Origin: Cronobacter malonaticus LMG 23826
GTDB taxonomy: Bacteria > Pseudomonadota > Gammaproteobacteria > Enterobacterales > Enterobacteriaceae
Direction of reading: 5' to 3'
Length of the DNA stretch: 64,000 bases
Assembly (NCBI RefSeq): GCF_001277215.2
Contig: NZ_CP013940.1
Coordinates: 2,294,001 to 2,358,000, forward strand
The position numbers were made by a program, and so were the translations under genes. Shown here in pieces: positions 27,638 through 40,170 of the stretch; positions within the stretch are counted from its first letter, which is position 1; each line of letters begins with the position of its first letter. The notes beneath the pieces are model-generated. The model was not told where the DNA came from. It did no database searches and saw nothing but the letters and a program-made list of their open reading frames with translations.

Positions 27638-28971
27638 GACGTTCTCCCTGTGGTCTGTGCCGAAGCGGCGACGGCATCGTTTTCCTGCGCCTGCGCCCGC
27701 TCCTGGCTGATAAGCTGTTTTTCATACACTTTAAAAAAGGGGTACCAGAGCAGTCCGTCCACCGCCAGCAGAACGACCACCAGCAGCGCGGCGCGTATAT
27801 CCCAGGCGGCGGAAATCATCGCCCCGAGCGGCGCAGGCGCGGTCCAGGGTGCCATCGCCACCATTTTCTGTACCAGATCCATCTCCAGCGCAGCATACGC
27901 CAGCACGGTATTAACGAGCGGCACCAGCATCAACGGCACAAACAGCGTCGGGTTCATCACCACGGGCGACCCGAACAGCAGCGGCTCGTTAATGTTAAAG
28001 ACTGCCGGCACAACGCTAAGCCGCCCGATGGTTTTCAGATGCGCCGAGCGGCTTCGCAGGTACAGCACCGCCAGCACCAGCGTCGAGCCGGAGCCGCCGA
28101 TGCACACATAGAATGCCCAGAACGGGGCCGTGAGGATTTGCGTGGTATGCGCGCCCTGGGAGAGCAGCGCCGCGTTGGCGGCGATATTCGCCATAAACAG
28201 CGGGTTCAGTAACCCCTGCACCAGATTGTCGCCGTGGATACCGGCAAACCAGAGCAGATTCGCCAGCAGTACGCAGAGTAAAATCGCAGGCAGGCTGTCG
28301 CCTGCAGCAATCACCGGCTGGAAAAGCTGCATCACCGCCGCCGGGATAAGCATCTGGAATTCGCTCTGCATGACCAGGCTTAGCGGGTAAACGGTGAGCA
28401 GAATGCCGGTCATCGGCAGCAGCAGATCAAACGAGCGCGCGATGGCGGGCGGCACCTGCTCCGGCAGGCGCAGCGTAATGCCATATTTTTTAAGCAGCCG
28501 CGTCAGTTCCACCGACCAGATGGCGCATAGCAGCGCGGTAAACACGCCCTGCCCGCCGAGGAAATCGAGCGACAGTTTGTTATCCACCTGCGGCGCGGCG
28601 GCAAGCAGAAAAGCCGTCATGGAGAGCAGCCCGGCCGTCAGTCCGTCAAGCTGGTACGATTTCGCGAGGCTATACGCCGTTCCGATGGAAACAAAGACGC
28701 TCATCAGCCCCATCGTCATAAAAAACGGCATCGTGATGGTGTTCCAGTGCGCTTTGGCGAAGCCGAGCCAGAGCCTGCCAAAGGCAGACGTCGTCGTCTG
28801 ATCAAACGGCGGATTCGCGATGACCAGCATGATGCTGCCAATAATGAGAAACGGCATGGCGCAGATGAAGCCATCGCGAATAGCGATGATATGTCGCTGG
28901 GTGCCAATACGTCCGGCGAGCGGCGCGATATGGCGCTCCACCAGCGCCATCAACCCGGTATAGAGACTCAT
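27634..28971 (-). CDS. PTS EIIC component, cellobiose/lactose family
   Basis: Membrane channel subunit of a phosphotransferase system for a beta-linked disaccharide or glucoside, 445 aa. It has about ten hydrophobic segments and the lactose/cellobiose-family blocks LPLTGI-like, WFAGIHGDNLVQGLLNPLF and NINEPLLFGSPVVMNPTLFVPL. No EIIA or EIIB gene is adjacent, so it must borrow phospho-transfer partners encoded elsewhere. It is the first gene of the LacI-controlled operon. A G-rich ribosome site precedes the ATG. Confidence 0.93.
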   Translation of the reverse strand: MSLYTGLMALVERHIAPLAGRIGTQRHIIAIRDGFICAMPFLIIGSIMLVIANPPFDQTTTSAFGRLWLGFAKAHWNTITMPFFMTMGLMSVFVSIGTAYSLAKSYQLDGLTAGLLSMTAFLLAAAPQVDNKLSLDFLGGQGVFTALLCAIWSVELTRLLKKYGITLRLPEQVPPAIARSFDLLLPMTGILLTVYPLSLVMQSEFQMLIPAAVMQLFQPVIAAGDSLPAILLCVLLANLLWFAGIHGDNLVQGLLNPLFMANIAANAALLSQGAHTTQILTAPFWAFYVCIGGSGSTLVLAVLYLRSRSAHLKTIGRLSVVPAVFNINEPLLFGSPVVMNPTLFVPLMLVPLVNTVLAYAALEMDLVQKMVAMAPWTAPAPLGAMISAAWDIRAALLVVVLLAVDGLLWYPFFKVYEKQLISQERAQAQENDAVAASAQTTGRTS

Positions 28972-29026
28972 AGCGCACCCCGTGTTACGTGATACATGCG
29001 ATTTCCCCCGTTGCGTGACGTTAAAA

Positions 29027-29040
29027 TGAGAGCGCTCTCA
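29027..29040. promoter_or_regulatory. LacI-family operator, promoter-proximal copy
   Basis: A perfect 14-bp palindrome TGAGAGCGCTCTCA with the central CG step typical of LacI-family operators. It lies about 60 bp upstream of the EIIC ATG. It is one of two identical copies. Confidence 0.85.
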
Positions 29041-29079
29041 ATGCTGTCTGAATGTAACGCAGGCGGGAAATCACCACTG

Positions 29080-29093
29080 TGAGAGCGCTCTCA
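29080..29093. promoter_or_regulatory. LacI-family operator, distal copy
   Basis: Second exact copy of TGAGAGCGCTCTCA. The centre-to-centre distance to the first is 53 bp, about five helical turns, which suits looping or cooperative binding by a LacI-type repressor. The promoter probably lies between the two copies. Confidence 0.85.
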
Positions 29094-29160
29094 TTATGGT
29101 TTTAAAAAAAACAGAAGCGGGAAATACAGGGTGTCCCGCCGCAGCTGCGGCGGGCGTGAA

Positions 29161-29625
29161 TCAGATGCGGCGGGCCTGCCAGAACTTTTTACGCCAGTAG
29201 ACGTTATCGAGTGAGGAGCGCATTACGCCACGGCTGGTGGAGGCGTGGATAAACTGGTTATCGGTGTCGTAAATGCCAACGTGCAGGCCGTTTTGCCCGG
29301 AGCCGGTTTTGAAAAAGACCAAATCGCCCGGGAGCAAATCGTCTTTATCAATCTCAGTACCTATCTCCGCTTGTTCGCGGGTTTCACGCGGCAGCCTCAG
29401 CGAGAAACGATCGCGAAAGGTCATCATCACAAAACCGGAACAGTCCACCCCACCGCGGCTCATGCCGCCATAGCGGTAAGGCGTGCCGTACCAGTGGTTA
29501 AGCTGGTCGTTGAGTTCGGCGATCACGGTGATGGAGTCGGAAAGTCGTGCGTTTGGCGGCGGCGCGCGGTGGGAGCTACATCCCGCCAGCAGCAGCGTCG
29601 CAACAAGAAAGATCCATAGCCGCAT
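29161..29625 (-). CDS. nlpC: NlpC/P60 family lipoprotein (C40 endopeptidase)
   Basis: Exported lipoprotein of 154 aa, probable peptidoglycan endopeptidase. The signal peptide ends in the lipobox LLAGC at residues 12-16, followed by SSH. The NlpC/P60 catalytic Cys lies in GGVDCSGFVMMTF (about 60), and the His lies in GLHVGIYDTDNQFIHAS. It sits directly downstream of the btu genes, as in E. coli. Confidence 0.95.
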   Translation of the reverse strand: MRLWIFLVATLLLAGCSSHRAPPPNARLSDSITVIAELNDQLNHWYGTPYRYGGMSRGGVDCSGFVMMTFRDRFSLRLPRETREQAEIGTEIDKDDLLPGDLVFFKTGSGQNGLHVGIYDTDNQFIHASTSRGVMRSSLDNVYWRKKFWQARRI

Positions 29626-29702
29626 TTTTCAGGCAAATCCTCTGGCCTTGTGATTTTTCGCTAATGTAGCCGCCAGCGCGTCGGCTGGCAAGATGGTCGC
29701 GC

Positions 29703-30449
29703 TCAGAGCGAATTGATAAGCAGGCTGTGGCCGTCAATCTGTAAGCGGCGAAACGGCAAGCCGTAAGCCTCGCCGAGCCGCAACGGCGTCATCACCTCAT
29801 CACGCGCGCCCTGGGCGAGCATTTTGCCCTGGCGTAGCAGCCAGACGCGATGCGCGTGGCGCAGCGTATGGTTTAAATCGTGACTGCTCATCACCACCGC
29901 AATCCCTGACGCCGACAGCGTAGCCAGAAGCCTGTCGAGCGCGGCCTGCTGCGCGACGTCCAGACTGTTCATCGGCTCGTCGAGAATCAGCAGCCTGCCG
30001 TGCGGATGATTGCGCGGGTGAGTTTGTAAGATAACACCGGCGAGGCGCACGCGCTGCCATTCGCCGCCGGAGAGCGCGTTAACCGGGCGCGCCAGCTTGT
30101 CGTCAAGCATCAGACTGTGCGCCACCTCTTCCAGCGCGGCGGCGCACTGCGCCCCACCGTGGAGCGTCAGATAATGCCAGACCGGCATAGCGAACGGCGG
30201 CGTCTGCTGCTGCGTCAGATACGCCCGCTGGCGCGACAGCGTGGCCGCACTCAGCGAATCAAGCGCTTTACCGTTAAAGAGGATCTCGCCTGTGCCATCA
30301 GACAGGCCCGCCATACGATGCAGCAGCGTGCTTTTGCCCGCCCCGTTGGGGCCGACAAGATGGACGATATCGCCCGCCTCAAGCGTCGCGCTAAGCGGCC
30401 CAAGCCGGGTGCCTACCGCGACATCACGCAGCTGCATCAGTGGCGTCAT
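29703..30449 (-). CDS. btuD: Vitamin B12 import ATP-binding protein BtuD
   Basis: ABC ATPase energising cobalamin import through BtuC2D2 with periplasmic BtuF. The protein is 248 aa with Walker [10 protein letters not shown] (about 33-41), signature [13 protein letters not shown] and Walker [13 protein letters not shown]. The ATG overlaps the btuE stop by one base (TAATG). The btuCED gene order is conserved. Confidence 0.96.
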   Translation of the reverse strand: MTPLMQLRDVAVGTRLGPLSATLEAGDIVHLVGPNGAGKSTLLHRMAGLSDGTGEILFNGKALDSLSAATLSRQRAYLTQQQTPPFAMPVWHYLTLHGGAQCAAALEEVAHSLMLDDKLARPVNALSGGEWQRVRLAGVILQTHPRNHPHGRLLILDEPMNSLDVAQQAALDRLLATLSASGIAVVMSSHDLNHTLRHAHRVWLLRQGKMLAQGARDEVMTPLRLGEAYGLPFRRLQIDGHSLLINSL

Positions 30450-31000
30450 TATTTCGCCAGCGCCAGCTTAATGGCTTCCATTACAATCGGATCTTCTGGC
30501 GTCATATCCGGCGAGAAGCGTTGGATCACCTGACCGTCGCGGCCAACGAGGAATTTTTCAAAATTCCACAGGATGTCGTCCGGGTAGAGCGGCGCGCGGC
30601 CTTTACTCGCCATCCGCTCATAGAAACCGCTCTGCTCCGGCGCGACGGCTTTCGGCGCGGCGGCGATGAGCTTCTGATACAGCGGGTGGCGGTTGTCGCC
30701 GTTGACGTCGATCTTGCTGAACATCGGGAACGTCACGCCGTAAGTGGTGCTGCAGAACGTTTTGATCTCGTCTTCGCTGCCCGGCTCCTGACCCAGAAAC
30801 TGGTTGCAGGGGAAACCCAGAACGCGAAAGCCGGACGGCTCCCAGGCTTTGTGAATATTTTCAAGCTGCTCATACTGCGGTGTCAGCCCGCACTTTGACG
30901 CGACGTTGACGATCAGCAGCACTTTGCCTTTGTACTGCTCAAGCGAAATGGTTTCACCGTCAATGGTGGTCACTTCGGTATTCAGAATGTCGTGTTGCAT
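30449..31000 (-). CDS. btuE: Glutathione peroxidase-family protein BtuE
   Basis: Thioredoxin-fold thiol peroxidase, 183 aa. The peroxidatic Cys lies in [16 protein letters not shown] (about 37) with Gln and Trp partners in [13 protein letters not shown] and LWNFEKFLV. Despite its place between btuC and btuD, it is not needed for B12 transport in E. coli and acts in peroxide defence. Confidence 0.96.
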   Translation of the reverse strand: MQHDILNTEVTTIDGETISLEQYKGKVLLIVNVASKCGLTPQYEQLENIHKAWEPSGFRVLGFPCNQFLGQEPGSEDEIKTFCSTTYGVTFPMFSKIDVNGDNRHPLYQKLIAAAPKAVAPEQSGFYERMASKGRAPLYPDDILWNFEKFLVGRDGQVIQRFSPDMTPEDPIVMEAIKLALAK

Positions 31001-31029
31001 AGCTTCCCCTTAAGAATAGTGAGATGGAA

Positions 31030-32031
31030 CTAGCGTCCAGCCTTTAATAATAGCCAGATAAATACCGGCGCGCCCAGGGTGGCGGTGACCACGCCAATCG
31101 GCAACTCTGCAGCAGCGAGCGTCAGACGCGCGATGATATCGGCCACCAGCAATACCCCGCCGCCCGCGAGCATCGCGGCGGGCAGCAATACGCGGTGGTC
31201 GGTAATCCCGCACAGGCGCAGCATATGCGGCACCACAAGGCCGACAAAACCAATCGCGCCGGCCAGCGCCACGCTGACGCCTGCAAGCCAGCCGGTAAGG
31301 ATGACCAGCGCGTTGCGCCACAGCCAGACCGGCAGGCCAAGCTGGTGCGCGGAAACTTCGCCGAGAGACAGCATGTTCAGCGCCCTCGCCTGCATACCTC
31401 CCCAGACGAGCGGCGGAAGCAGCGCGAGCATCAGCCAGCCCTGCTGCCAGTCGATGCCGCTGAAACCGCCCATCATCCAGTACATCAGCTGGCGCAGGTC
31501 GAGACTGGTGGAAAAATAGACGGCCCAGGTCATCAACGCGCTACAGACGATACCGAGCGCAACGCCCGCCAGCAGCAAACGACTGGTGGAAAGATGACGC
31601 CTCGCGAAGTGCAGCAGGATAAGCGTCGCGATAAGCGCCCCCGCGATGGCGCATAACCCGAGCGACCAGCCCGGCAGCGCGCCACCGCCCAGCATGACCG
31701 CCGCCACCAGCCCCACGCCCGCGCCGTTGGAGACGCCGAGCAGGCCTGGTTCTGCGAGCGGGTTTTCAAACAGCGCCTGCATCATGGCACCGCAGAGCGA
31801 CAGCGCCGCGCCTACCAGCACGACGGCGAACGTTCGCGGCAGCCTGATTTGCCAGACGAAGAGCTTTCCTGCGTCGCCGGACCACGCCGTCGGCCAGAGC
31901 CAGAGGTCGCCCGCGCAGAGGCTTACCATGACTGCCAGCAGCAGCGCCAGCGTAAGGCCCGTTAGCACGCGTCGCTCGCGGCGGCGTTGGATATGGATGC
32001 AGAGGGAAAGTGAGGCCAGTTGAGGTTTCAT
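31030..32031 (-). CDS. btuC: Vitamin B12 ABC transporter permease BtuC
   Basis: Inner-membrane permease of 333 aa with about ten transmembrane helices, FecCD family. Motifs such as [43 protein letters not shown] are characteristic. It precedes btuE and btuD in the operon and lies downstream of ihfA. No cobalamin riboswitch is seen in the 77-bp gap upstream. Confidence 0.96.
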   Translation of the reverse strand: MKPQLASLSLCIHIQRRRERRVLTGLTLALLLAVMVSLCAGDLWLWPTAWSGDAGKLFVWQIRLPRTFAVVLVGAALSLCGAMMQALFENPLAEPGLLGVSNGAGVGLVAAVMLGGGALPGWSLGLCAIAGALIATLILLHFARRHLSTSRLLLAGVALGIVCSALMTWAVYFSTSLDLRQLMYWMMGGFSGIDWQQGWLMLALLPPLVWGGMQARALNMLSLGEVSAHQLGLPVWLWRNALVILTGWLAGVSVALAGAIGFVGLVVPHMLRLCGITDHRVLLPAAMLAGGGVLLVADIIARLTLAAAELPIGVVTATLGAPVFIWLLLKAGR

Positions 32032-32070
32032 GCCTTTGATTTTACGGCTCGCTTTACGCAGGGCAAAGAA

Positions 32071-32095
32071 AAAAGGCCGCGGGATGCGGCCTTTT
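32071..32095 (-). terminator. Rho-independent terminator after ihfA
   Basis: Stem AAAAGGCCGC/GCGGCCTTTT with a 5-nt loop and a T run on the minus strand. It lies about 14 nt past the ihfA stop and separates ihfA from btuC. Confidence 0.88.
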
Positions 32096-32108
32096 TGGTC
32101 AGGTCAGA

Positions 32109-32408
32109 TTAACTTTCTTTCGGCGAAGCGTTCTCTACGCGACTTTTCAACTTCTGCCCCGGGCGGAAGGTAACCACACGGCGAGCCGTAATGGGAATAT
32201 CTTCACCGGTTTTCGGGTTGCGTCCGGGACGTTGGTTCTTATCACGCAGGTCAAAATTACCGAAACCGGAGAGTTTTACCTGCTCGCCATTCTCCAGAGC
32301 GCGACGGATCTCTTCGAAAAACAGCTCTACCAGTTCTTTGGCATCCCGCTTGCTAAGCCCAAGCTTATCAAACAGATATTCTGACATTTCAGCTTTTGTA
32401 AGCGCCAT
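32109..32408 (-). CDS. ihfA: Integration host factor subunit alpha
   Basis: DNA-bending HU/IHF-family protein of 99 aa, forming a heterodimer with IhfB. The beta-arm motif [26 protein letters not shown] contains the intercalating Pro. It starts four nucleotides after the pheT stop, matching the pheST-ihfA arrangement of E. coli. Confidence 0.98.
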
Positions 32409-32412
32409 AGGT

Positions 32413-34800
32413 TCAATCCCTCAATGATGCCTGGAATCGCTCTTTTAGTGCCGTTACACATTTCGCAACAGTAGCGGCAATCTCGTCTTCTTCGAGTGTA
32501 CGGCCGGTATCCTGAAGGATCAGGCTGATGGCAAGGCTCTTATAACCCTCCGCAACACCCTTACCGCGGTACACGTCAAATAAGTTTACGCCAACTACCT
32601 GATTTGCGCCAACTTTCTTACATTCGGCCAAAATATCTGCTGCCGGTACGTTTTCTGCCACCACAACGGCGATGTCGCGGCGGTTCGCCGGGAAGCGGGA
32701 AACCTCCTGCGCCTGCGGTATGGCACGCTCGGAAACCTTGTCCCAGAGCAGCTCAAACACCAGCGTACGGCCATTGAGGTCAAGCTTGCGCTCAAGCTCA
32801 GGATGCACAACGCCAATAAAACCAATGCGTTCGCCTTTTAAATAAATGGCAGCACTTTGGCCAGGATGCAAGGCCGGATTGGCTTCTGCACGGAACTCAA
32901 TTTCAGATAATTTACCGGTAAGTTCCAGAACCGACTCCAGCGTCCCCTTCAAATCGTAGAAGTCAACGCTGGCTTTCGCCAGATCCCAGTGTTCTTCATA
33001 ACGGTTGCCGCACAGCGCACCTGCCAGCATAAGATCCTGGCGGATGCCGAGGTCTGCCTGCGTATCAGGTACAAAGCGCAGGCCCGCTTCAAAGATGCGC
33101 ACACGGCTCTGCTGACGGTTCTGGTTATAAACGACCGTGGTGAGCAGACCAGGCAGCAGCGACAGGCGCATTGCCGACATTTCGCTGGAGATCGGGCTTG
33201 GCAGGATCAGCGCCTCTTCACCCGGATGCAGCAACTGCTGCACTTTCGGATCGACGAAGCTGTAGGTGATCACTTCCTGGTAGCCATGATCGTTCAGCAG
33301 CGTTTTCACGCGCTTGAGGGAGAGATCCGCTTCGCGATGGGAACCCATCACCAGCGATGCCTGCACCGGCTCGTTCGGAATGTTGTCGTAGCCATAAACG
33401 CGGGCCACTTCTTCCACCAGATCTTCTTCAATGGCGATGTCAAAACGCCATGACGGCGCGATCGCCTGCCATTCGTCCTGCCCTGCAGTAACTTCACAAC
33501 CGAGGCGCTTAAGGATGTCGGTCACCTGTGCATCGGCAATGTGATGGCCGATCAGACGATCGAGTTTACTGCGGCGCAGCGTGATGGTCTCGCGCGTCGG
33601 CAGGTGGGTTTCACTGGTGACATCAATAACCGGGCCTGCTTCGCCGCCGCAGATATCGAGCAGCAGGCGCGTGGCGCGTTCCATCGCTTTAAACTGCAGT
33701 TGCGGATCAACGCCGCGCTCGTAACGGTGAGAGGCGTCGGTATGCAGGCCGTGACGGCGCGCGCGGCCGGTAATGGCGAGCGGCGCGAAGAACGCGCACT
33801 CCAGCAGCACGTTGCGGGTTTCGCCGTTAACGCCGGAGTGTTCGCCGCCGAAAATACCACCCATCGCCAGCGCTTTTTGATGGTCGGCAATCACCAGCGT
33901 ATCGGCGTTCAGGGTCGCTTCGTTGCCGTCCAGCAGCGTCAGCGTTTCGCCCTCTTGCGCCATACGCACCACGATGCCGCCGTCGATACGATCGAGATCG
34001 AACGCGTGCATCGGCTGGCCCAGCTCAAGCAGGACGTAGTTAGTGACGTCAACGACGGCATCGATAGAACGAATGCCGCAGCGGCGCAGTTTTTCGCGCA
34101 TCCACAGCGGCGTCGGCGCGGTCACATCGATGCCTTTCACGACGCGACCCAGATAGCGCGGGCAGGCGTCTGCGGCGTCGACCTGAATCGGCAGCGTATC
34201 ATTGATAGTCGCCGCGACCGGCGCGATGTCCGGCGCATTCAGCGGCTCGGCGTTGAGTACCGCGACATCGCGCGCTACACCGATAATCCCGAGGCAGTCG
34301 GCGCGGTTCGGCGTGACGCTGATTTCGATGGTGTTGTCATCAAGCTTAAGGTATTCGCGAATATCCGTGCCAATCGGCGCATCTGCCGGCAGTTCGATAA
34401 TGCCGTTATGATCGTCGGAAATGCCAAGCTCTGAGAACGAGCACAGCATCCCTTCGGACGGCTCGCCGCGCAGTTTTGCCGCTTTAATTTTAAAATCGCC
34501 CGGCAGTACCGCGCCAACGGTCGCCACCGCCACTTTCAGACCCTGGCGGCAGTTCGGCGCGCCGCAGACGATATCCAGCAGACGATCGCCACCGACGTTA
34601 ACTTTCGTGACGCGCAGTTTGTCGGCATTTGGGTGCTGACCACATTCAACGACTTCGCCAACGACCACGCCGTGAAACGCACCCGCGACCGGCTCCACGC
34701 CGTCCACTTCCAGGCCCGCCATCGTGATTTGATTCGCCAGCGCCTCGCTGTCGAGGGCCGGATTAACCCACTCGCGTAACCACAGTTCGCTAAATTTCAT
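32413..34800 (-). CDS. pheT: Phenylalanine-tRNA ligase beta subunit
   Basis: Large subunit of the tetrameric Phe-tRNA synthetase, 795 aa, the usual length. The N-terminal tRNA-binding OB-fold ([25 protein letters not shown]) is followed by the B3/B4 editing domain, the B5 domain and the C-terminal anticodon-binding (FDX-ACB) domain ending in [14 protein letters not shown]. It follows pheS by 15 nt. Confidence 0.98.
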
Positions 34801-34815
34801 TGTTCTGTCCTGCCC

Positions 34816-35862
<1,047 letters not shown>

Positions 35863-35944
35863 TCAGGTGACACGCCTTGCAGCCACGAAATCTGCGGCGC
35901 GTGTGTCGCCTGCCACTTGAAACAGACCCAAAAACGGCAGATAT

Positions 35945-35969
35945 AAAAAAAGCCTCCTGATGGAGGCTT
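35945..35969 (-). terminator. pheST attenuator terminator
   Basis: Stem AAGCCTCC/GGAGGCTT with a 4-nt loop and a downstream T run on the minus strand. It lies between the pheM leader peptide and pheS. In E. coli this hairpin terminates pheST transcription when Phe-tRNA is plentiful. The surrounding 35870-36000 region holds the competing antiterminator arms. Confidence 0.85.
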
Positions 35970-36017
35970 CTGGCGTTGATTTTCCGTTTCTTTTCTTACG
36001 CGCAAAGCCCCTCTGTT

Positions 36018-36062
36018 TCAGGCGCTAAAGTAAAAAAAGAAGCGGAAAATGGCAGCGTTCAT
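36018..36062 (-). CDS. pheM: pheST operon leader peptide PheM
   Basis: A 14-residue peptide MNAAIFRFFFYFSA with five Phe codons clustered near its end. It differs from E. coli PheM only at the last residue. Ribosome stalling at the Phe codons controls the downstream attenuator and hence pheST. The longer open frame around it is not coding. Confidence 0.95.
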   Translation of the reverse strand: MNAAIFRFFFYFSA

Positions 36063-36150
36063 GCTTGCGTTACCCTGAGGCTTAATGGCGAATTCTCTTA
36101 TTGAAAGGCCCGCCAGTAAAAATGTCAACAGATTGATATGGCAGAAATTA

Positions 36151-36175
36151 AAAGAGGGAGACAAGCTCCCTCTTT
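36151..36175 (-). terminator. Terminator after rplT
   Basis: A perfect 10-bp stem AAAGAGGGAG/CTCCCTCTTT with an ACAAG loop and T residues on the minus strand. It lies eight nucleotides past the rplT stop. Confidence 0.85.
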
Positions 36176-36183
36176 CAACTGGC

Positions 36184-36555
<372 letters not shown>

Positions 36556-36587
36556 CTATTCTGTAAAAAAGTTAAAAGTTAAACGGC

Positions 36588-36809
<222 letters not shown>

Positions 36810-36882
36810 TTAATTAAACGAAACGTAGGCGAACAAAATCTGTGAAGCCCAAAGGCTCCACAGAAAATGCTACTTGAAGGCC

Positions 36883-37428
<546 letters not shown>

Positions 37429-39357
37429 TTATTCCTCCAGTTGTTGAAGACTGCGGCTGCGAATCTCTTGCTGCAGCTTTTCAATTACGTCGTTAACGTC
37501 CAGGCTACCGAGGTCTTTACCACGGCGGGTACGAACGGCCACTTTGCCTGCTTCGACCTCTTTATCGCCACAAACTAACATGTATGGAACACGACGTAAT
37601 GTATGCTCGCGGATTTTAAAGCCAATCTTCTCGTTTCTCAAGTCTGCTTTTACACGAATGCCTGCATTTTGTAGTTTACGGGTCAATTCGTTAACGTATT
37701 CAGACTGCGAATCGGTGATATTCATCACCACGACCTGTACCGGAGCAAGCCATGTCGGGAAGAACCCGGCGAACTCCTCGGTCAGGATACCGATAAAACG
37801 TTCCATCGAGCCCAGAATCGCGCGGTGAATCATCACCGGCACCTGGCGCTCGTTATTTTCGCCCACATAAGAGGCGCTCAGACGCGACGGGAGCGAGAAG
37901 TCGAGCTGTACGGTGCCACACTGCCAGGCGCGGTCGAGGCAGTCATAGAGCGTAAACTCGATTTTCGGGCCGTAGAACGCGCCCTCACCCGGCTGATATT
38001 CAAACGGGATATTGTTCTCTTCCAGCGCAACCGCCAGGTCGGCTTCCGCACGGTCCCACATTTCGTCCGTACCGATGCGTTTTTCCGGACGCGTGGAGAG
38101 TTTCACCACGATTTTTTCAAAGCCGAAGGTGCTGTACATGTCATAAACCATGCGAATGCAGCTGTTCACTTCGTCGCGCACCTGCTCTTCCGTACAGAAG
38201 ATATGGGCGTCGTCCTGCGTGAAACCGCGTACGCGCATCAGGCCATGCAGCGCGCCCGAAGGCTCGTTACGGTGGCAGCTACCGAACTCCGCCATACGCA
38301 ATGGCAGGTCGCGGTATGATTTTAGACCCTGATTAAAGATTTGCACGTGGCCCGGGCAGTTCATCGGCTTGATGCAGTATTCACGGTTCTCGGAAGAAGT
38401 GGTGAACATCGCGTCTTTATAGTTATCCCAGTGGCCGGTTTTTTCCCACAGCACGCGGTCCATCATGAACGGACCTTTAACTTCCTGATACTGGTACTCT
38501 TTAAGTTTAGAGCGAACAAAAGTCTCCAGCTCGCGGAAGATAGTCCAGCCGTCGTTATGCCAGAACACCATACCCGGCGCCTCTTCCTGCATATGATACA
38601 GATCGAGCTGCTTGCCGATTTTACGGTGATCGCGTTTCGCGGCTTCTTCCAGACGCTGCAGGTACGCGTTCAGGGCTTTCTTATCCGCCCACGCAGTACC
38701 GTAGATACGCTGCAGCATTTTGTTGCTGCTGTCGCCACGCCAGTATGCGCCTGCGGTTTTCATCAGCTTGAAGTGATGACAGAAGCGCATGTTCGGTACG
38801 TGCGGGCCGCGACACATGTCCACGTATTCTTCGTGGTGGTACAGACCCGGCTTATCGTCGCGGGAGATATTTTCATCAAGAATAGCGACTTTGTAGTTTT
38901 CGCCACGCTTAACAAACGTTTCGCGGGCTTCCTGCCAGCTCACTTTTTTCTTGATGACGTCGTAATTAGTTTCCGCCAGCTCGTGCATACGCTTTTCGAG
39001 GGCGTCGATATCTTCCTGAGTCAGGGTATGGTCGAGATCGACATCGTAATAGAAGCCGTTGTCGATAACCGGGCCAATCGCCATTTTGGTATGGGGCCAC
39101 AGCTGTTTGATGGCATGACCCAGCAGGTGCGCACAGGAGTGACGGATGATTTCCAGACCGTCTTCATCTTTCGCGGTAATAATCGCGAGCTGAGCGTCCT
39201 GTTCGATACTGTCGTGAGCGTCCACCAGCTCGCCATTCACGCGGCCTGCGATACAGGCTTTCGCGAGACCCGGACCGATATCCAGGGCAACATCCATGGG
39301 GCTGACAGCATGGTCGTAATGGCGTTGGCTGCCATCAGGAAGCGTAATAACAGGCAT
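37429..39357 (-). CDS. thrS: Threonine-tRNA ligase
   Basis: Class II synthetase of 642 aa. It has an N-terminal TGS domain (1-60) and an editing domain whose [10 protein letters not shown] motif lies near 73. The catalytic core contains motif 2 [26 protein letters not shown], and an anticodon-binding domain follows from about 535. E. coli ThrS represses its own mRNA through tRNA-like leader structures; the leader here would lie in 39358-39500, but I did not fold it. Confidence 0.98.
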   Translation of the reverse strand: MPVITLPDGSQRHYDHAVSPMDVALDIGPGLAKACIAGRVNGELVDAHDSIEQDAQLAIITAKDEDGLEIIRHSCAHLLGHAIKQLWPHTKMAIGPVIDNGFYYDVDLDHTLTQEDIDALEKRMHELAETNYDVIKKKVSWQEARETFVKRGENYKVAILDENISRDDKPGLYHHEEYVDMCRGPHVPNMRFCHHFKLMKTAGAYWRGDSSNKMLQRIYGTAWADKKALNAYLQRLEEAAKRDHRKIGKQLDLYHMQEEAPGMVFWHNDGWTIFRELETFVRSKLKEYQYQEVKGPFMMDRVLWEKTGHWDNYKDAMFTTSSENREYCIKPMNCPGHVQIFNQGLKSYRDLPLRMAEFGSCHRNEPSGALHGLMRVRGFTQDDAHIFCTEEQVRDEVNSCIRMVYDMYSTFGFEKIVVKLSTRPEKRIGTDEMWDRAEADLAVALEENNIPFEYQPGEGAFYGPKIEFTLYDCLDRAWQCGTVQLDFSLPSRLSASYVGENNERQVPVMIHRAILGSMERFIGILTEEFAGFFPTWLAPVQVVVMNITDSQSEYVNELTRKLQNAGIRVKADLRNEKIGFKIREHTLRRVPYMLVCGDKEVEAGKVAVRTRRGKDLGSLDVNDVIEKLQQEIRSRSLQQLEE

Positions 39358-39602
39358 TATAAATCCTTATTCACAGTGGTGACCCACACGCAAGATCACA
39401 TATGACTTAATAAGTGGTTTTTATTCAGTAAGTTATGCAACCATCTGACCAACATTCGCCAAATTGGTACACACTTTGGAACGCAAAGCCTTTCCCGTAT
39501 AACGTTGATGCTTTGCGCCTATAACCATGGTAACACTAATAAAATAGATAAAGCTATCCATGCTCAGGGGCCCGGTGCCCACGCCGGCAAGGAAAGGCGC
39601 TT

Positions 39603-40079
39603 TTATTCGGCAAACTTCAGCAGCGCTTCCCCATCCAGGCGATAGCGTACCCACTCCGATTGCGCCGTCGCGCCAATGCTGAGATAAAAATCGATGGCAG
39701 GCTGATTCCAGTCCAGCACGCTCCACTCAAGACGGCCACACTGCCTTTGCACCGCACACTGCGCGATATGCTTTAACAGCCCCCTTCCCGCGCCCTTACC
39801 GCGATACTCAGGGGAAACATATAAATCTTCCATATAAATGCCGTTACGTCCGAGCCATGTGGAATAGCTGGTGAAGAAAACGGCATACCCTACGGCTTTA
39901 TCGTCAATCTCACATATCAGCGCTTCCGTTTTACTGCCTGCGCCAAAGAGCGTTTCCCGTATCTCTTCTGGCGTTGTGACCACTTCCTGCGGGGCTTTTT
40001 CATAAACCGCCAGTTCATAAATCATCTCGTAAATTGCCGTTGCATCTTCCGGACGGGCTGCGCGAATGGTGTAGCTCAT
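39603..40079 (-). CDS. GNAT N-acetyltransferase (diamine/thialysine acetyltransferase-like)
   Basis: Cytosolic acetyltransferase of 158 aa from MSYTIRAARPEDATAI; an 11-codon upstream extension is disfavoured because GGAAA precedes this ATG. The acetyl-CoA motif is LYVSPEYRGKGAGRGLLKHIA, followed by LEWSVLDWNQPAIDFYLSIGA, a pattern shared with the spermidine/diamine acetyltransferase-like branch. The substrate is unproven. It is divergent from a LysR regulator with only about 90 bp between them, suggesting control by that regulator. Confidence 0.85.
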   Translation of the reverse strand: MSYTIRAARPEDATAIYEMIYELAVYEKAPQEVVTTPEEIRETLFGAGSKTEALICEIDDKAVGYAVFFTSYSTWLGRNGIYMEDLYVSPEYRGKGAGRGLLKHIAQCAVQRQCGRLEWSVLDWNQPAIDFYLSIGATAQSEWVRYRLDGEALLKFAE

Positions 40080-40170
40080 TGGTTTTCCTGTTATCTCATC
40101 ATGGGCAGACATTGATGGCGCTAAGCATACGGGGTAATGTCAGGAGAATTAAGTGCAATGAAATCACTAC

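Noticed and set aside
39433..39726. 97-codon minus-strand frame overlapping the GNAT gene
   Set aside because: It overlaps the well-supported GNAT 3' end in another frame and lies in the thrS leader region.
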